From: Streptomyces soli
Lineage (GTDB): Bacteria > Actinomycetota > Actinomycetes > Streptomycetales > Streptomycetaceae
Direction of reading: 5' to 3'
DNA: 64,000 nucleotides
Assembly: GCF_003999195.1 (NCBI RefSeq)
Contig: NZ_RJVR01000227.1
Location: 18,784-82,783 of the forward strand
Below, in pieces: positions 50,494 through 61,589 of this stretch. Made by a program: the position numbers and the translations under genes. The notes under the pieces were generated by a model that was not told the origin of the DNA, ran no database searches, and was given only the letters and a program-made list of their open reading frames with translations. Every line of letters starts with the position of its first letter. Position 1 is the stretch's first letter.

Positions 50494-50826
50494 ATGCGAG
50501 CGGACGATCCCGGGCCCGAACCGCTACCGGTCGACCCGGACGCGGATGCCGGTACCGCCTCGCCGGCCGGCGAGGGGTTCGGCCCGCTGGTACGCAAGGG
50601 CGTCCTGGTGGCGGTCGCGCTCGGCGGCCTGCTGGGCGGCTTGGCCCGCTACTTCCTGGAACTCGCCTTCCGGCGTCGGCCGGCGGGTTTCCGCTGACGA
50701 CGTTCGCCATCAATGTGTCCGGCTCGTTCGCGCGGGCAAACCGGGAAGGCTGTGCTGTATTGCCTGTCGAGCCTCGTCGCCGGTCTGCTGGCCGCCGCTG
50801 CCGGGCTCGGTGTCGGAGAGATCTGA
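50494..50826 (+). pseudogene. crcB: Frameshifted crcB (fluoride channel) remnant
   Basis: The ATG at 50494 has CGGAGGCATAG upstream. The first frame codes a polar N-terminus and VRKGVLVAVALGGLLGGLAR with YFLELAF, the first helix of the CrcB/Fluc fluoride channel, then stops. In a second frame it continues GGFPLTTFAINVSGSF, the conserved Asn-Val-Ser-Gly pore motif. In a third frame it ends LYCLSSLVAGLLAAAAGLGV then GEI-stop at 50826. Two frame changes and the loss of about 50 residues of the middle helices leave it inactive. Confidence 0.75.
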
Positions 50827-51019
50827 AAAGGGTTGCCTACGGCATCCGCCCGAGCCGGCGGGCCGTGCGGGCAGAGGGTCAAAAGTCGTCCGCGACTTGA
50901 CAGCGGGATTCTCGAGGCGTCTCCTGAAAGAGAAGTAAGTGATGTGGCGTGCGATTACCGTGCGCGCCGCGAAAGTTCAGGTTGGCCAGCCGTGTACCGG
51001 CATCCGGAGGCGGGCGTAA

Positions 51020-51301
51020 ATGGCGACCTATGAATACTCTTGCAGCCGTTGCGGGCCTTTTGATGTCCGGCTGACGATGGGCAGCGCACCCGTCTCGTAC
51101 GTGTGCCCCGTGTGCGCGGGCACCGCGAGGCGGGTGTTCTCCGCTCCGGCCCTGAGGGCGACCCCGGAGGCCGTGGCCTCCCTCCACGACCGGCAGGAAC
51201 AATCCCGTGAGACCCCTGCCGTAGTCTCCGAGGTGCCCCCACGAGCAGGGGCACCTCGCCGCTCTCCGCACCCCTCGCTCTCGCGGCTACCCCGGCCGTA
51301 A
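51020..51301 (+). CDS. fmdB: FmdB-family zinc ribbon protein
   Basis: 93 residues. The N-terminal zinc ribbon MATYEYSCSRCGPFDVRLTM plus YVCPVCAGTARRVF gives the two Cys-x2-Cys knuckles and the tyrosine pattern of FmdB proteins. The tail is Pro/Arg rich. The ATG at 51020 follows CCGGAGGCGGGCGTAA. FmdB proteins are regarded as regulators or small accessory proteins of formamidase operons, and here the AmiS channel and formamidase follow. Confidence 0.88.
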   Translation: MATYEYSCSRCGPFDVRLTMGSAPVSYVCPVCAGTARRVFSAPALRATPEAVASLHDRQEQSRETPAVVSEVPPRAGAPRRSPHPSLSRLPRP

Positions 51302-51385
51302 AAGCGGCGGCAAGTATGTGGCGGGGTACGGCGCTGGTGCGCCGGCGCCGGTTCTCCCGCAAGCGGACCTAGGAGGTGCGTGCGC

Positions 51386-52036
51386 GTGGCAAATGTGGGA
51401 CTGCTCTTCGTCGGTGCGGTGCTCTTCCTCAACGGAATCATGCTTCTGGGGAAGGTCGACGCGCGGTCCGCCGCGGTGTTCAACCTCTTCGTAGGAGCAC
51501 TCCAGGTACTGACCCCGACCTATCTCATCTTCACTGCCGGAAGCGACCCGCACAAGATTCTGCTGGCCTCCGGCCCCTACTTGTTCGGCTTCACCTACTT
51601 GTATGTAGGTATAGGCCTGCTCATGGGACTGGACACCACGGGCGTCGGCTACTACTCGCTCTTTGTGGCGGTCGCGGCCCTGGGGTACTCGTACGTCAAC
51701 TTCCGGCTCTTCCACGATTACGCGTTCGGGGCCATCTGGCTCTACTGGGCGTTCCTGTGGTTCCTGTTCTTCCTCCTGCTCGGCCTCAAGATGGAGGGCC
51801 TCACCAGATATGTGGGATGGGTCACGGCCATCGAGGGCTGGGTCACCGGAGTGATCCCCGCCGGGCTGCTGCTCGCCGGCTACTGGAGGCCTGAGCACAA
51901 CCAGCAGATCGGTATCGCGCTGGGCATCTTCGCCGTGGTGGTGTTCACGGCGCTGTGGCCGGTCACCAGGCCCCCGGGTCAGGCGACCCGCACCGCCCGA
52001 AGGGCCGGCGGCACCACGGCAGCCGGAGCGCACTAG
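51386..52036 (+). CDS. AmiS/UreI-family amide channel
   Basis: 216 residues with seven hydrophobic segments: VGLLFVGAVLFLNGIMLLGK, VFNLFVGALQVLTPTYLIFT, FGFTYLYVGIGLLMGLDTTG, YYSLFVAVAALGYSYVNFRL, WLYWAFLWFLFFLLLGL, a VTAIEGWVTGVIPAGLLLAG segment and a last one near the C-terminus. This is the AmiS/UreI fold that passes urea or short amides across the membrane. The start GTG 51386 is the best spaced from AGGAGG; GTG 51380 is possible. It brings formamide to the formamidase encoded next. Confidence 0.9.
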   Translation: MANVGLLFVGAVLFLNGIMLLGKVDARSAAVFNLFVGALQVLTPTYLIFTAGSDPHKILLASGPYLFGFTYLYVGIGLLMGLDTTGVGYYSLFVAVAALGYSYVNFRLFHDYAFGAIWLYWAFLWFLFFLLLGLKMEGLTRYVGWVTAIEGWVTGVIPAGLLLAGYWRPEHNQQIGIALGIFAVVVFTALWPVTRPPGQATRTARRAGGTTAAGAH

Positions 52037-52185
52037 GACGTGGACCAACAGCCGCCGGAACAGCACCGTCGAGAGTTCGGAGATGTGCCTGCCAGGACGA
52101 GACACCAGTCACCGCTCACGCCAGGATCCAGACGTTCGCCCCTGCCGTGTCCACCATAGTGACCGAATCATCGCAAGGAGTTGTC

Positions 52186-53433
52186 ATGCCTGAAGTGCTT
52201 TTCACTGTTGACCACACCAAGTCAATGCGCGACCAGGCTGTTCCGGGGCACAACCGTTGGCACCCGGACGTCCCCACAGTCGCCATGGTGCGGCCAGGGG
52301 CCGAGTTCCGCATTGAGTGCCGCGACTGGACCGACGCGCAGATCGGCAACAACGACTCCGCCAACGACGTACGCGACATCGACCTCACCGTTCCCCACAT
52401 GCTCAGTGGGCCGATCGGTGTGGAGGGCGCGGAACCCGGCGATCTGCTCGTCGTGGACATCCTCGACCTCGGCCCCGTGCCGCAGCAGACCGGAAGTGCG
52501 CCCGGCCAGGGCTGGGGCTACACCGGGATCTTCGCCAAGGCCAACGGCGGAGGCTTCCTGACCGACTACTTCCCTGACGCGTACAAGGCGGTCTGGGACT
52601 TCCACGGCCAGATGGCGACCTCCCGGCACCTTCCCGGGGTCCACTTCACCGGAATCACCCACCCCGGGCTGTTCGGCACCGCGCCGTCCGCCGAACTGCT
52701 GGGGCGGTGGAACGCCCGGGAGCAGTCGCTCATCGACACCGACCCGAACCGGGTCCCCCCGCTGGCCGTCCCACCCGACGTCGACAACGCGCTCGCGGGC
52801 ACGGCCACCGGGGACACCGCGCAGCGCATCGCCCGCGAAGGGGCCCGCACGGTGCCCGCACGCGAGAACGGAGGCAATCACGACATCAAGAACTTCACCC
52901 GAGGCTCGCGGGTCTTCTACCCCGTATATGTCAAGGACGCCAAGCTCTCCGGCGGCGACCTGCACTTCAGTCAGGGTGACGGAGAGATCACCTTCTGCGG
53001 CGCCGTCGAGATGGGCGGCTTCATCGACTTCCACGTCGACCTCATCAAAGGCGGCATGGAGAAGTACGGCATCTCCACCAACCCCGTGTTCATGCCGGGC
53101 AACGTCGAGCCGAGGTACTCGGATTTCCTGACCTTCATCGGGATCTCCGTCGACCACGACACGGACACCAACTACTACCTCGACGCCACGCTGGCCTACC
53201 GCCGCGCGTGCCTCAACGCCATCGAGTACCTCAAGAGGTTCGGCTACAGCGGCGAGCAGGCATACCTGCTGATCGGTGCCTGCCCCGTCGAGGGCCGCAT
53301 CAGCGGGATCGTGGACATCCCCAACGCCTGCTGCTCGCTCTACCTCCCCACCGCCGTGTTCGATTTCGACGTCCGTCCCACCGCGGCCGGACCCAAGTCC
53401 GCCGACCGCGGCAAGTGCGCGGTGAGCAGCTGA
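52186..53433 (+). CDS. fmdA: Formamidase
   Basis: 415 residues of the FmdA/AmdA acetamidase-formamidase family. It hydrolyses formamide to formate and ammonia in the cytoplasm. Family marks are VPGHNRWHPDVPTVAMVRPG, DLTVPHMLSGPIGVEGAEPG, HPGLFGTAPSAELLGRWNAR, RENGGNHDIKNFTRGSRVFY, GDGEITFCGAVEMGGFIDFH and CPVEGRISGIVDIPNACCSL, at the full family length. The ATG at 52186 has AAGGAGTTGTC upstream. It ends the fmdB-AmiS-fmdA operon. The formate is then oxidised by the divergently encoded formate dehydrogenase, so the locus turns formamide into ammonia, CO2 and NADH. Confidence 0.94.
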   Translation: MPEVLFTVDHTKSMRDQAVPGHNRWHPDVPTVAMVRPGAEFRIECRDWTDAQIGNNDSANDVRDIDLTVPHMLSGPIGVEGAEPGDLLVVDILDLGPVPQQTGSAPGQGWGYTGIFAKANGGGFLTDYFPDAYKAVWDFHGQMATSRHLPGVHFTGITHPGLFGTAPSAELLGRWNAREQSLIDTDPNRVPPLAVPPDVDNALAGTATGDTAQRIAREGARTVPARENGGNHDIKNFTRGSRVFYPVYVKDAKLSGGDLHFSQGDGEITFCGAVEMGGFIDFHVDLIKGGMEKYGISTNPVFMPGNVEPRYSDFLTFIGISVDHDTDTNYYLDATLAYRRACLNAIEYLKRFGYSGEQAYLLIGACPVEGRISGIVDIPNACCSLYLPTAVFDFDVRPTAAGPKSADRGKCAVSS

Positions 53434-53455
53434 CCGGACGTGATACCGGCATAAC

Positions 53456-53487
53456 CCGTCCCGGGACCGGCAGCGGCGCCGGGACGG
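53456..53487 (+). terminator. Hairpin after formamidase
   Basis: CCGTCCCGG (53456-53464) pairs with CCGGGACGG (53479-53487), 23 bases after the formamidase stop. Confidence 0.65.
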
Positions 53488-53776
53488 TCTCGCCCCGCCA
53501 CCCGGCAGTAAAACGGCCGTGAGGCGGGGCGAAGTTGTGCCCGCCGCCGGTCTGTACCCGTTCTGGGCCTCGGGGTGTAAAGGCGACCTCATCCAGGTCC
53601 CGGACGGCATGCTCGCGCCTTCGACGCCACGAGCACTTTCCCGGCAGCGTGGGCTCGACCGGATCGGGTGGCAGACAAAACGGGCGGAATTGACACCGTC
53701 GAGTTTGCTCCCAAATTCTACAAGCCAAAAGCCGCCCCCGCTGTGCGGAAACGGCCTATGACCTGCGTTAACACCG
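53488..53776. other. Gap before tRNA-Pro with no gene seen
   Basis: About 290 bases between the formamidase terminator and the 3' end of the tRNA gene. I see no coding frame with codon bias, no ribosome binding site and no clear repeat. The part from 53690 to 53760 is more A/T-rich than its surroundings. The tRNA reads into this region, so it holds the tRNA trailer. Confidence 0.5.
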
Positions 53777-53850
<74 letters not shown>

Positions 53851-53986
53851 GTGCTTGATCATTCGGAGGAGTGCCCCCGTGCTGACCGCGCACGAGAACA
53901 ATACCGCACCGGGCGCGGTGCCCGCTCGCACCGAATTGAGTAGGCGTACTCATGTGGCGTGGGCCACGTCGGCGGATGCTGCCGCT

Positions 53987-54277
53987 ATGACGAATCCGAT
54001 CCATCAGCAGGCGACGGCGGCGTACTACGCACAGGCCGTGATCTCGTTCGGGGTGGCGCTGACGGCGTTGGTCGTCGGCGTGGCGTATCTGCCCGTGGGG
54101 CCGTGGGTGCGGGGCTTTCTGGGACTGGGGGTGCTCTACCTGGTGACGTCGGCGTTCACCCTGGCGAAGTGCTTACGGGACCGGCAGGAGGTGGGGCAGG
54201 TGGTGAGCCGGGTGGATCAGGCCCGGCTGGACAAGCTGCTGGCGGAGCATGATCCGTTCAGGACCGAGGGGATGTAG
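53987..54277 (+). CDS. YiaA/YiaB family membrane protein
   Basis: 96 residues. ATG 53987 starts MTNPIHQQATAAYYAQAVIS, then two membrane helices (FGVALTALVVGVAYLPVG and WVRGFLGLGVLYLVTSAFTL) and the charged end AKCLRDRQEVGQVVSRVDQA with LDKLLAEHDPF. This is the YiaA/YiaB two-helix domain with its polar tail typical of actinobacterial copies. Function unknown. It overlaps at its 3' end a minus-strand remnant. Confidence 0.85.
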   Translation: MTNPIHQQATAAYYAQAVISFGVALTALVVGVAYLPVGPWVRGFLGLGVLYLVTSAFTLAKCLRDRQEVGQVVSRVDQARLDKLLAEHDPFRTEGM

Positions 54278-54486
54278 GCGGCGCCGGGGGCTCGGCGGGG
54301 GTGACGGGCTGTTCCGGGGCCGGCTCAGTCGCGGGGGTCGTGCCGTTGCCCCGGGCGGCCTCGGCGCCGTTCTGGGCGCCGAGGGCTCCGAAGCAGAAGC
54401 CGGCGACGGTGGCGAGGACGGTCAGCAGGGAGGTGACGATGGTCTTGCGCAGGTCGTCGGCGCCGCTACCGGAGGCGATCGTACGG
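54258..54486 (-). pseudogene. C-terminal stub of a membrane protein
   Basis: Directly after the aldo/keto reductase stop, in the same frame, the minus strand codes GYRTIASGSGADDLRKTIVT, SLLTVLATVAGFCFGALGAQ (one membrane helix) and a Pro/Thr/Glu-rich tail to a stop at 54258. No start codon or ribosome binding site is present, so it is probably the tail of a lost gene. A short real protein with a non-ATG start is less likely. Confidence 0.4.
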
Positions 54487-54494
54487 TAGCCAAC

Positions 54495-55463
54495 TCAACT
54501 CCAGGGCAGGGCGGCCCGGTTGCTCCAGTACGCGGCGGCCGGCCCGGCGAGGCCGGTGAGACGGGCGAGCTGGTCCGGGTCGAGACGTACGGTGGCGGCC
54601 GCGAGGTTGCCGGCGACCTGGGCGGCCGTGGCGGCGCCGGAGAGCACGATGTCCGCCCAAGGGCGGTGGAGAACGGCGGCCAGGGCGACGGCGTCGGGGG
54701 TGGCGCCGGTCTCGGCGGCGACCCGGCCGAGGACGGAGCCGGGCTCGGCGTGGGCGAGGCGGCCGTTGGCCATGCCCTCCTTGACGATGACCGTGCAGCC
54801 GGCGTCGTGGGCCTCGGCGAGTGCGGGACCGGCGGAGGGTTCGAGCAGGTTGTAGGTGGACTGGACGCTGCTGAAGAGCGGCAGCCCCTCGACGGTGATC
54901 GCGAGCGCCGCGCGGATCGTGTCGGCCTGGGCCGGGCCGCTGGTCGAGAAGCCGATCTTCACGCCGTCGGCGGCGAGGTCGGCCAGCCGGTCGTGCAGGG
55001 CGCGGTCGGTCAGCGCCGGGCTCTCGGGGGTGAGGGAGTGGATCTGGTAGAGGTCGAGCCGCTCGCCGAGCAGTGCGCGGGTCTCGCCGATCTGACGGTC
55101 GTACGTGGCGGTGCTGTGGTCCTTGACCTCGTGGACCTCGGCGTCGGCGCGCCAGTCGGCGACGTAGGTGTAGCCCCATTTGCTGCCGATCACGACCTGG
55201 TCGGCGGCGTCGGGGCGCCGCTGCAGCCAGCCGGCGAGGAACTCCTCGGCGCGGCCGTACGAGCGGGCCGCGTCCAGATAGCGCACGCCGAGCCCGTAGG
55301 CCGCGTCCAGCACCTCGTACGCCCGCTCGCGCATCGCGTCGACCGTGCGGTCGGCGGGCAGGTCCGCCGCGCGGCCGAGGTTGATGTAGCCGGGGCGGCC
55401 GACGGCGGCGAGGCCGAGCCCGAGGCGGGGTGCGGGGGCGTTGGCGATTCGTGCGAAGGACAT
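54495..55463 (-). CDS. Aldo/keto reductase
   Basis: 322 residues. An (alpha/beta)8 NADPH-dependent aldo/keto reductase: LGLGLAAVGRPGYINLGRAA, VRYLDAARSYGRAEEFLAGW (the Asp and Tyr of the catalytic tetrad), VVIGSKWGYTYVADW (Lys) and DLYQIHSLTPESP (His). It reduces aldehydes or ketones. The ATG at 55463 begins MSFARIANAPAPRLGLG; the ribosome binding site is weak. It diverges from the hydrolase/ABC gene over about 120 bp. Substrate unknown. Confidence 0.9.
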   Translation of the reverse strand: MSFARIANAPAPRLGLGLAAVGRPGYINLGRAADLPADRTVDAMRERAYEVLDAAYGLGVRYLDAARSYGRAEEFLAGWLQRRPDAADQVVIGSKWGYTYVADWRADAEVHEVKDHSTATYDRQIGETRALLGERLDLYQIHSLTPESPALTDRALHDRLADLAADGVKIGFSTSGPAQADTIRAALAITVEGLPLFSSVQSTYNLLEPSAGPALAEAHDAGCTVIVKEGMANGRLAHAEPGSVLGRVAAETGATPDAVALAAVLHRPWADIVLSGAATAAQVAGNLAAATVRLDPDQLARLTGLAGPAAAYWSNRAALPWS

Positions 55464-55584
55464 GGTCAGCACCGTACTCCCGGCGCAGTACGTGGATCCG
55501 GGCCCCCAGGCTGACGTCGGGGCGATCACCATAAGGCAGAGTAGGGGCTCCACTCCATTCTTGAGGACCAGAGGACCCACCTGC

Positions 55585-58335
55585 ATGCGACTGGCCCCTG
55601 GCAGTCCCTGGCGTCATTGGCGCAACTGGCGTACGCGGCACAGGATCGCTGCCGGGACGGCCGCGCTCGCCGTGCTGGCCGGGGGCGGCGTCGTCACGGT
55701 CGCCGCCGCCGACAGCCCGGCCCCCGTCCATCGCGAGGACCGCGTCATGTCCATGCCCGAGACGGCGGGCAGCACGCAGCGCGTACGGATCGACACCTCG
55801 TTCTTCACCTCCGGCGGCTCGGGCCGGCGGCCCGCCGTACTGCTCGCGCACGGCTTCGGCGGCAGCAAGGACGACATGCGGCCCGAGGCCGAGCGGCTGG
55901 CACGGGACGGCTACGCGGTGCTGACCTGGTCCGCGCGCGGCTTCGGCGCGTCGACCGGGAAGATCGGGCTCAACTCCCCCGACCGCGAGGTCGCCGACGT
56001 GCGGCGGCTCATCGACTGGCTCGGCAAGCGCAACGACGTGCAGCTCAACGGCCCCGACGATCCCGTGGTCGGCATCGCGGGCGCGTCGTACGGGGGCGCG
56101 ATCTCGCTGCTGACCGCCGGGTACGACAAGCGGGTCGACGCCATCGCGCCCGAGATCACCTGGTGGAATCTGGCCGACTCGCTCTTCCCGCAGAACGCCT
56201 CCGGGCAGGCGACCGACTCCGGGGTCTTCAAGAAGCTGTGGGCCGGGATCTTTTTCACCACCGGCACGACCTCGACCACCACAGCCCCGAGCGGTGGCGG
56301 GAAAGCCTCGTCGACCTGCCGTTTCACCACCGAGCTGTGCGCGATGTACGACGCGGCCGCCGTGTCGGGCCACGCCGACGCCGCCACCGTGAAGCTGCTG
56401 GAGCAGTCCAGCCCGTCATCGGTCGCGGCCAGGATCAAGGTGCCGACGCTGGTAGTGCAGGGCCAGAACGACTCGCTCTTCCCGCTCGGCCAGGGCGACG
56501 CCATCGCGCGCGCCGTGGCCGCCAACGGCGCGCCGGTGTCTGTGGACTGGACGTCCGGGGGCCATGACGGCGGCGACCAGGAGGCGTCGCGGGTCGAGGC
56601 CCGTACGGTGGCGTGGTTCGACCGCTACCTGAAGCAGGACAAGAGCGCCAACACCGGCCCGGCCTTCCGCGTCACCCGCACCGGTGGCGTGGACACCACG
56701 GACGGGCAGACGGTGCTGCGCGGCGCGAGCTCGGCGGCGTACCCGGGCCTGAGCGGCACCGGCAGCCGTACGGTGGCGCTGACCGGCAAGGCCCAGACGG
56801 TGTCGAACCCGGCGGGCGGCTCCCCGCCCGCGATCTCCTCGCTGCCCGGGATCGGGGCGCTCTCGCAGCTGTCGCAGTTGTCGAGCCTCGGGCAGGGCCT
56901 GTCGCTGGACTTCCCCGGGCAGCGGGCGGTCTTCGACTCCGCGCCGCTGACCTCCGCCCTGCAGATGACCGGCTCGGCCCGCACCCGGGTCACCGTGAAG
57001 ACCGACGCGCCGGCCGGTGCGGTGCTCTTCGCCAAGGTGTACGACGTCGGGCCGGGCGGCAGTGCGTCGCTCCCCCACCAGCTGGTCGCTCCGCTGCGGG
57101 TCACCGCCTCGGGCACTGTCGACGTGACGCTGCCCGCGCTGGACCACTCGTTCGCCGCCGGGCACCGGCTGCGGCTGGTCCTGGCCACCACCGACCTCGG
57201 CTATTCGTCGCCGACCGCCCCGGCCACGTACACCGTCTCCCTGCCGGCGGGCGCGGCCCTGACCGTGCCGACGGATACCGCGCTGACCACGGCGCAGGCC
57301 GGGCTGCCGGTCTGGGCGTGGGGTCTGCCGCTGGGCGCGGTCGCGCTGGCCGCCGCGCTGCTGCTGATCGGGCGCCGCCGGCCGGAGCGGACTGCCGAAG
57401 AGGAGCCCGCCGAGGTGCCGTTGGAGATCGCCGGGCTGTCGAAGCGCTACCACGGCGCCGCCGACCGCTACGCGGTGCGGGACCTGTCCTTCCGGGTCGA
57501 GCGCGGTCAGGTCCTCGGCCTGCTCGGGCCCAACGGCGCGGGCAAGACGACGACGATGCGCATGCTGATGGGGCTGATCCGGCCCGACGCGGGGACCATC
57601 CGGATCTTCGGGCACGAGATCACGCCCGGCGCACCGGTCCTGTCGCGTGTCGGAGCCTTCGTGGAGGGCGCGGGCTTCCTGCCGCACCTCACCGGCCGGT
57701 CCAACCTGGACCTGTACTGGCAGGCCACCGGCCGTCCCGCGCAGGACGCCCATGTCGAGGAGGCGCTGGCGATCGCCGGCCTCGGCGAGGCGCTGGACCG
57801 GGCCGTGCGTACGTACTCGCAGGGCATGCGGCAGCGGCTCGCCATCGCGCAGGCCATGCTCGGGCTGCCCGACCTGCTGATCCTCGACGAGCCGACGAAC
57901 GGCCTCGACCCGCCGCAGATACGCGAGATGCGGGCGGTCGTCGCACGGTACGCGGCGACCGGGCGGACCGTGATCGTCTCCAGCCACCTGCTGTCCGAGG
58001 TCGAGCAGAGCTGCACGCATCTGGTGGTCATGGACAAGGGCCGGCTGATCGCCGCCGGTCCGGTGGACGAGATCAGCGGCAGCGGCGGCACCCTCTTCGT
58101 CGGCACCGGCGAGATGACAGCCATCGCCCTGGAGGAGACGGCCCACAAGCTGGCCGGACTGCCCGGCGTGGCGGCGGCCGACGTCGCCGAGGCCGGGTTG
58201 CTGGTCCGCCTCGACGGCCTGAGCGTGCACGAGCTGCTGGCCGAACTCCTGCGGCTGGAAGTGCCGGTGGAGCGGGTCGGCCCGCACCGCCGCCTGGAGG
58301 ACGTCTTCCTCACCCTGATCGGAGGTCCGGCATGA
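55585..58335 (+). CDS. Alpha/beta hydrolase fused to an ABC transporter ATPase
   Basis: 916 residues in one frame. A signal-anchor helix (IAAGTAALAVLAGGGVVTVA) at 20-42 exports an alpha/beta hydrolase of the X-Pro-dipeptidyl-peptidase/cocaine-esterase group with triad Ser168 (GASYGG), Asp296 (GQNDSLFP) and His327 (GGHDGG), followed by its C-terminal jelly-roll domain to about 560. A membrane helix at about 572-592 (LPVWAWGLPLGAVALAAALL) re-enters the cell. There a complete ABC ATPase follows: Walker A GPNGAGKTT at 648, signature YSQGMRQRLAIAQAM, Walker B LLILDEPTNGLD and a bacitracin/DrrA-type C-terminus. ATG 55585 lies 12 bases after GAGGACCC. Its stop overlaps the permease start. It seems to join export with surface hydrolysis. 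Confidence 0.9.
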   Translation: MRLAPGSPWRHWRNWRTRHRIAAGTAALAVLAGGGVVTVAAADSPAPVHREDRVMSMPETAGSTQRVRIDTSFFTSGGSGRRPAVLLAHGFGGSKDDMRPEAERLARDGYAVLTWSARGFGASTGKIGLNSPDREVADVRRLIDWLGKRNDVQLNGPDDPVVGIAGASYGGAISLLTAGYDKRVDAIAPEITWWNLADSLFPQNASGQATDSGVFKKLWAGIFFTTGTTSTTTAPSGGGKASSTCRFTTELCAMYDAAAVSGHADAATVKLLEQSSPSSVAARIKVPTLVVQGQNDSLFPLGQGDAIARAVAANGAPVSVDWTSGGHDGGDQEASRVEARTVAWFDRYLKQDKSANTGPAFRVTRTGGVDTTDGQTVLRGASSAAYPGLSGTGSRTVALTGKAQTVSNPAGGSPPAISSLPGIGALSQLSQLSSLGQGLSLDFPGQRAVFDSAPLTSALQMTGSARTRVTVKTDAPAGAVLFAKVYDVGPGGSASLPHQLVAPLRVTASGTVDVTLPALDHSFAAGHRLRLVLATTDLGYSSPTAPATYTVSLPAGAALTVPTDTALTTAQAGLPVWAWGLPLGAVALAAALLLIGRRRPERTAEEEPAEVPLEIAGLSKRYHGAADRYAVRDLSFRVERGQVLGLLGPNGAGKTTTMRMLMGLIRPDAGTIRIFGHEITPGAPVLSRVGAFVEGAGFLPHLTGRSNLDLYWQATGRPAQDAHVEEALAIAGLGEALDRAVRTYSQGMRQRLAIAQAMLGLPDLLILDEPTNGLDPPQIREMRAVVARYAATGRTVIVSSHLLSEVEQSCTHLVVMDKGRLIAAGPVDEISGSGGTLFVGTGEMTAIALEETAHKLAGLPGVAAADVAEAGLLVRLDGLSVHELLAELLRLEVPVERVGPHRRLEDVFLTLIGGPA

Positions 58336-59198
58336 CCGCCGGTACGGATACCACGGGCGCCGCGCCCGGTTACCGCCCGCGCCGCACGCTTCCGCTGCGC
58401 GTGGAGGCGGTGCGCCAGCTGCTGCGCCGCCGGACCCTGGTGGCCTTCGCGGTCGTGGCCGGGCTGCCGGTGGTGGTGTGGGCGGCCTTCGCCATCGGCG
58501 GGACGCCGGGCGAGCGGAACGGCACCACGACGCTCATCGATGTCGCGACGAGCTCGGGGCTCAACTTCTCCCTGGCCGTTCTCTTCGTCTCCTCCGGCTT
58601 CCTCCTCACCATCCCGGTCGCTCTCTTCTTCGGCGACACGGTGGCCTCCGAGGCGAGCTGGTCCTCCCTGCGCTATCTGCTGGCCGCGCCGGTGCCCCGC
58701 GCCCGGCTGCTGGCGAGCAAGCTGCTGGTCTCGCTCGGCTTCAGCGCCACCGCTGTGCTGGCGCTGCCCACGGTGGCGCTCGTGGTGGGCACGGCCGCGT
58801 ACGGCTGGAGCGACCTGCAGCTCACCACCGCCGGTTCGCTGCCCCCGGGCACCGCGGTGCAGCGGCTCGTGATCATCGCGCTCTACGTCTTCGTCAGCCA
58901 ACTCGCCGTCGCGGGCTTCGCCTTCTGGCTCTCCACCGTCACCGACGCCCCGCTGGGCGCGGTCGGCGGCGCGGTGGGCGTCGCGATCATCTCCAACATC
59001 CTGGACGCCATCACGGCCCTGGGCTCGCTGCGGAACGTCCTGCCGACGCACTGGCAGTACGCCTGGGCCGACGCCCTGCAGCCGGGGCAGCTGGAATGGG
59101 CCGGGATGATCAAGGGCACGTCGGTGTCGGTGTCCTTCGCGGTGGTGTTCTTCGCGCTGGCGTTCCGGGGCTTCCGTAAGAAGGACATCGTGTCCTGA
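58332..59198 (+). CDS. ABC-2 type transporter permease
   Basis: 288 residues with six hydrophobic segments (TLVAFAVVAGLPVVVWAAFA, LAVLFVSSGFLLTIPVALFF, LLVSLGFSATAVLALPTVAL, VIIALYVFVSQLAVAGFAFW, and two more) and the ABC-2 loop FGDTVASEASWSSLRYLLAA with PVPRARLLASKLL, the usual coupling region. The ATG overlaps the stop of the hydrolase-ATPase gene (ATGA), so both are made together and form the transporter. It closely matches the DrrA/DrrB or bacitracin-exporter layout, except for the extra hydrolase. Confidence 0.9.
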   Translation: MTAGTDTTGAAPGYRPRRTLPLRVEAVRQLLRRRTLVAFAVVAGLPVVVWAAFAIGGTPGERNGTTTLIDVATSSGLNFSLAVLFVSSGFLLTIPVALFFGDTVASEASWSSLRYLLAAPVPRARLLASKLLVSLGFSATAVLALPTVALVVGTAAYGWSDLQLTTAGSLPPGTAVQRLVIIALYVFVSQLAVAGFAFWLSTVTDAPLGAVGGAVGVAIISNILDAITALGSLRNVLPTHWQYAWADALQPGQLEWAGMIKGTSVSVSFAVVFFALAFRGFRKKDIVS

Positions 59199-59219
59199 CC
59201 GGACTGACCAAGAACCGGA

Positions 59220-61472
<2,253 letters not shown>

Positions 61473-61589
61473 GGCACCTCCCGGTAGTCGGCGGTCACGA
61501 TCGCGCCGAGAGCCGCGGGGCTCCGGCAGAACCAGTATGTACAGCGACAACTCCTACAACGGGCATTCCAGTTCCGCGCCTCCTCGTCG

